Assembly: GCA_018052995.1 (NCBI GenBank)
Contig: JAGPMK010000003.1
Span: 30,023 to 64,545 of the forward strand
Direction of reading: 5' to 3'
DNA: 34,523 nt
Source of the DNA: Syntrophorhabdales bacterium
Lineage (GTDB): Bacteria > Desulfobacterota > Syntrophorhabdia > Syntrophorhabdales > Syntrophorhabdaceae
Position 1 is the stretch's first letter. Each line of letters begins with the position of its first letter. Both the position numbers and the translations under genes were made by a program. The notes under the pieces were generated by a model that worked only from the letters and a program-made list of their open reading frames with translations, had not been told where the DNA came from and searched no databases. Positions 32,420 to 34,523 of the stretch are shown here, piece after piece.

Positions 32420-34081
32420 ATGCGGTCAGATAGAATGAAAAAGGGGATAGAGAAGGCACCCCATAGGAGTCTTTTTAATGCTATAGGCTACATAAGAGAA
32501 GAGATTGGAAGACCAATAATAGGGATAGCAAACTCGGCAAATGAGCTTATACCAGGACATATACATCTTGATAGGATTGTCCAGGCAGTAAAAGACTCTA
32601 TCAGAATGGCTGGGGGGACGCCTATGGAGTTTTCTACCATAGGTATCTGTGATGGCATAGCCATGAATCATGAGGGCATGAAGTATTCCCTTGGCTCAAG
32701 GGAGCTTATATGCGACTCTGTTGAGGTAATGTGCAAGGCATATCCCTTTGATGGGCTTGTGCTTGTGCCAAACTGCGATAAGATTATACCTGGTATGATG
32801 ATGGCAGCCATGCGTCTGAATATACCATCTATTTTGATAAGTGGTGGACCTATGCTTGCTGGAAGATTTGCGGGTAAAAAGGTTGACCTCATATCTGTCT
32901 TTGAGGGTGTAGGAAAGGTGGCGGCAGGTATTATAACTGAAGAAGAACTCTCCATGCTTGAAGGGTGCGCATGTCCTGGTGCAGGTTCATGCGCAGGCAT
33001 GTTTACCGCTAATTCCATGAATTGTCTAACAGAGTCCCTTGGTATTGCCCTTCCCGGGAATGGAACCATACCTGCAGTGCATGCAGCCCGTATAAGGCTT
33101 GCCAAGATGACAGGGATAAGGGTAATGGAGCTAGTGAAAAAGGATATTAAGCCCAGGGAGATCATGACCATAGATGCCTTCAGAAACGCCATAACCGTTG
33201 ATATGGCATTTGGTGGTTCATCCAATACAGCCCTTCATCTCCCTGCCATTGCCCATGAAGGGGGTATAAAACTCTCCCTCACACTTTTTGATGAGATATC
33301 TGAAGGAGTTCCTCATCTGTGCAATATGAGCCCTGCAGGCTATCACCACCTTGAAGATCTTAATGAGGCAGGGGGGGTATATGCGATAATGAGGGAATTA
33401 TCAAAGAAGAATCTTATAAACAAGAAGTGCATAACCGTGGGGGGAAAGAAGGTTGGTGATATTATAGAAGAGGTAGAGGTTTTTGACCATGAGGTTATAC
33501 GCCCTGTGGACAATCCATATCACGAAAAGGGAGGGCTTGCAGTCCTAGTAGGGAGCCTTGCCCCTGACGGCTCTATAGTGAAGAGGATTGGTGTTTCAAA
33601 GGATATATGGCATTTTGTTGGTAAGGCAAGGGTTTTCGAGAGCGAAGAAGATGCAGGGGCAGCTATAATGAATGGGGATATCAAAGCGGGGGATGCAATC
33701 ATAATAAGATATGAGGGCCCAAAGGGAGGTCCTGGGATGAGGGAGATGTTGACACCTACAAGCATCCTTGCAGGACGAGGGCTTGATCTATCATGTGCCC
33801 TTATAACAGATGGAAGGTTTTCAGGTGGAACAAGGGGATTGTGCATTGGCCATGTTTCCCCTGAGGCAGCAGAGGGTGGACCAATAGCCCTTGTTAGGGA
33901 TGGCGACAAGATTGAGATAGACCTCAATAAAAAGATAATAAACCTCCATGTAGGTGAAAAAGAGATGGAAAAACGTAGGGCAGGATGGAAAAGACCTGAG
34001 CCAAAGATAAAAGAAGGATATATGGCAAGATATGCAGATTTAGTAACATCAGCATCAACAGGTGCCATTCTGAAGGCTTGA
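32420..34081 (+). CDS. ilvD: Dihydroxy-acid dehydratase (IlvD/Edd family)
   Basis: 553 aa, full length, AAGGAGGGC before ATG 32420. Fe-S ligands are C119 in [11 protein letters not shown] and C191 in [11 protein letters not shown]. The N-terminal site reads ELIPGHIHL, the [4Fe-4S]-type sequence as in E. coli IlvD, not the Cys-containing variant of [2Fe-2S] enzymes. Later landmarks are [38 protein letters not shown] and [11 protein letters not shown]. It dehydrates 2,3-dihydroxy acids in branched-chain amino-acid synthesis. The oxygen-sensitive cluster type fits an anaerobe. Sugar-acid dehydratases share the fold, but the overall length and motifs favour IlvD. No other ilv gene is adjacent, and it has its own promoter. 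Confidence 0.93.
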   Translation: MRSDRMKKGIEKAPHRSLFNAIGYIREEIGRPIIGIANSANELIPGHIHLDRIVQAVKDSIRMAGGTPMEFSTIGICDGIAMNHEGMKYSLGSRELICDSVEVMCKAYPFDGLVLVPNCDKIIPGMMMAAMRLNIPSILISGGPMLAGRFAGKKVDLISVFEGVGKVAAGIITEEELSMLEGCACPGAGSCAGMFTANSMNCLTESLGIALPGNGTIPAVHAARIRLAKMTGIRVMELVKKDIKPREIMTIDAFRNAITVDMAFGGSSNTALHLPAIAHEGGIKLSLTLFDEISEGVPHLCNMSPAGYHHLEDLNEAGGVYAIMRELSKKNLINKKCITVGGKKVGDIIEEVEVFDHEVIRPVDNPYHEKGGLAVLVGSLAPDGSIVKRIGVSKDIWHFVGKARVFESEEDAGAAIMNGDIKAGDAIIIRYEGPKGGPGMREMLTPTSILAGRGLDLSCALITDGRFSGGTRGLCIGHVSPEAAEGGPIALVRDGDKIEIDLNKKIINLHVGEKEMEKRRAGWKRPEPKIKEGYMARYADLVTSASTGAILKA

Positions 34082-34096
34082 TTATTATTAGAGAGT

Positions 34097-34169
34097 TACC
34101 AGTATTATTTGCCGTAAACATTCTCAGCCTTGCTGTCCTATATATTGATGTATAGGCAAATAGCTGGTA
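34097..34169. repeat. Imperfect inverted repeat after ilvD
   Basis: TACCAG...ATTTGCC (34097-34113) pairs with GGCAAAT...CTGGTA (34155-34169): 13 base pairs with a small internal loop and a 41-base loop. The right arm overlaps the promoter spacer at 34145-34173, so it could end ilvD transcripts or act as a regulatory dyad for the next gene. Confidence 0.4.
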
Positions 34170-34173
34170 TATT
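34145..34173 (+). promoter_or_regulatory. Promoter of the candidate selenoprotein gene
   Basis: TTGATG and TATATT are separated by 17 bases. The ATG at 34210 follows 36 bases after the -10, with AGGGGG (34199-34204) five bases before it. Confidence 0.5.
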
Positions 34174-34209
34174 TATTAAAATATATAAGATAAAAAATAG
34201 GGGGTATGT

Positions 34210-34523
34210 ATGTCTCTATTTAAAGTAGTTGGCTGAGTTACATGAGTGGACCCCAATGCACCGACAGTTAGTCGGAAGACAATAAGGTTTATAGATGGGA
34301 CACAGATTGCCTTAAGTAATCTCCATGAGATAATGGCAGAGCTTTATGCAGTAGGTAAAAGACCAACCAGGGCAACTATAGATGAGATCATTGCTGGACT
34401 TGAGGCAATGGGCAACTACATCCCTGATTCAGAGGTTGTAAGGAGAGATTACAGAGATGTTCTTATGAAGGAATATACAGAATTTGTTGAGATCCGAGAA
34501 AGAGAAAAGGCAAAAGAAAACGA
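34210..34523 (+). CDS. Candidate selenoprotein with U-x-x-U motif, C-terminus cut by window edge
   Basis: ATG 34210 has an ideal AGGGGG ribosome binding site and a promoter. The frame reads MSLFKVVG, then TGA (34234-34236), V-T, a second TGA (34243-34245), then continues open with good coding character (VDPNAPTVSRKTIRFIDG, TQIALSNLHEIMAELYAVG) to the window end, 104 codons in all. If both TGA codons encode selenocysteine the motif is G-U9-V-T-U12, a selenium version of C-x-x-C. A hairpin that fits bacterial SECIS rules lies at 34261-34275. The fallback reading is a non-Sec protein starting at GTG 34246, but that has no ribosome binding site. YqeB in the window shows selenium use. The family is unknown to me. 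A redox or metal-binding role is inferred from the motif. Confidence 0.6.
34261..34275 (+). promoter_or_regulatory. Possible bacterial SECIS element
   Basis: CCGAC and GTCGG form a perfect 5-bp stem around the loop AGTTA. The loop has a G in its first two bases and begins 20 bases after the second TGA and 29 after the first. These features fit published bacterial SECIS criteria (short stem, small G-containing apical loop, 16-37 bases from the UGA). The stem is short, so chance cannot be excluded. Confidence 0.5.

Noticed and set aside
33520-34068. 182-codon minus-strand frame inside ilvD
   Set aside because: Antisense to strongly conserved ilvD sequence, with low-complexity Pro/Ser-rich translation typical of a shadow frame.

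Overview
The window (34.5 kb) looks like chromosome of a strictly anaerobic bacterium. No rRNA, tRNA, insertion sequence, phage gene or CRISPR array was seen. Arginine is mostly AGG/AGA and isoleucine often ATA. Genes are packed in short operons with purine-rich ribosome binding sites. The gene content (molybdenum hydroxylase maturation with a selenium-linked factor, minimal Fe-S assembly systems, UbiD-type anaerobic aromatic metabolism, an E. coli-type Fe-S dehydratase) fits an uncultivated Desulfobacterota/Syntrophorhabdia-like or similar anaerobe. The taxon cannot be fixed from the sequence alone.

Layout. 1-3161 (minus): a signalling operon with a 100-aa protein, an HDOD protein, a receiver-GGDEF protein and an unknown protein cut by the window edge. 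3471-5796: a metallo-beta-lactamase-fold hydrolase, a secreted adhesin-E-like protein and a nicotinate phosphoribosyltransferase. 5949-10994 (plus): a molybdenum-hydroxylase support operon (ModE-type regulator, MocA, MoeA-like protein, YqeB/EF2563, XdhC) followed by an RpoH-like sigma factor. 11270-14016: a transglutaminase-like protein, then a minus-strand operon iscU - nifS - moaE-like. The NifS protein has lost the lysine that should hold PLP. 14436-17028: a minimal SufC/SufB-like pair, a protein made of two copies of one module, and two very small Cys-rich genes outside normal ORF length limits.

17117-32198 is the main catabolic block: a divergent LysR regulator, then a plus-strand operon with a UbiD decarboxylase, acyl-CoA synthetase, UPF0261 protein, three-subunit molybdenum hydroxylase of the 4-hydroxybenzoyl-CoA reductase/CO dehydrogenase type, a two-module small protein, a split PEP-synthase-like pair resembling phenylphosphate synthase subunits, a second UPF0261 protein, an LpdD-like protein and UbiX. 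The simplest reading is phosphorylation of a phenolic compound, UbiD carboxylation, CoA activation and reductive dehydroxylation. UbiX (with LpdD) would supply prenyl-FMN, and the 5949-10084 operon would mature the molybdenum enzyme. The FAD subunit lacks the [4Fe-4S] loop of classical 4-hydroxybenzoyl-CoA reductase, so the real substrate may differ.

32420-34523: an IlvD-family dehydratase, then at the window edge an ORF with a good promoter and ribosome binding site, interrupted by two in-frame TGA codons three codons apart. A compact hairpin lies just downstream. I read this as a candidate selenoprotein with a U-x-x-U motif, and it is the most unusual object in the window.
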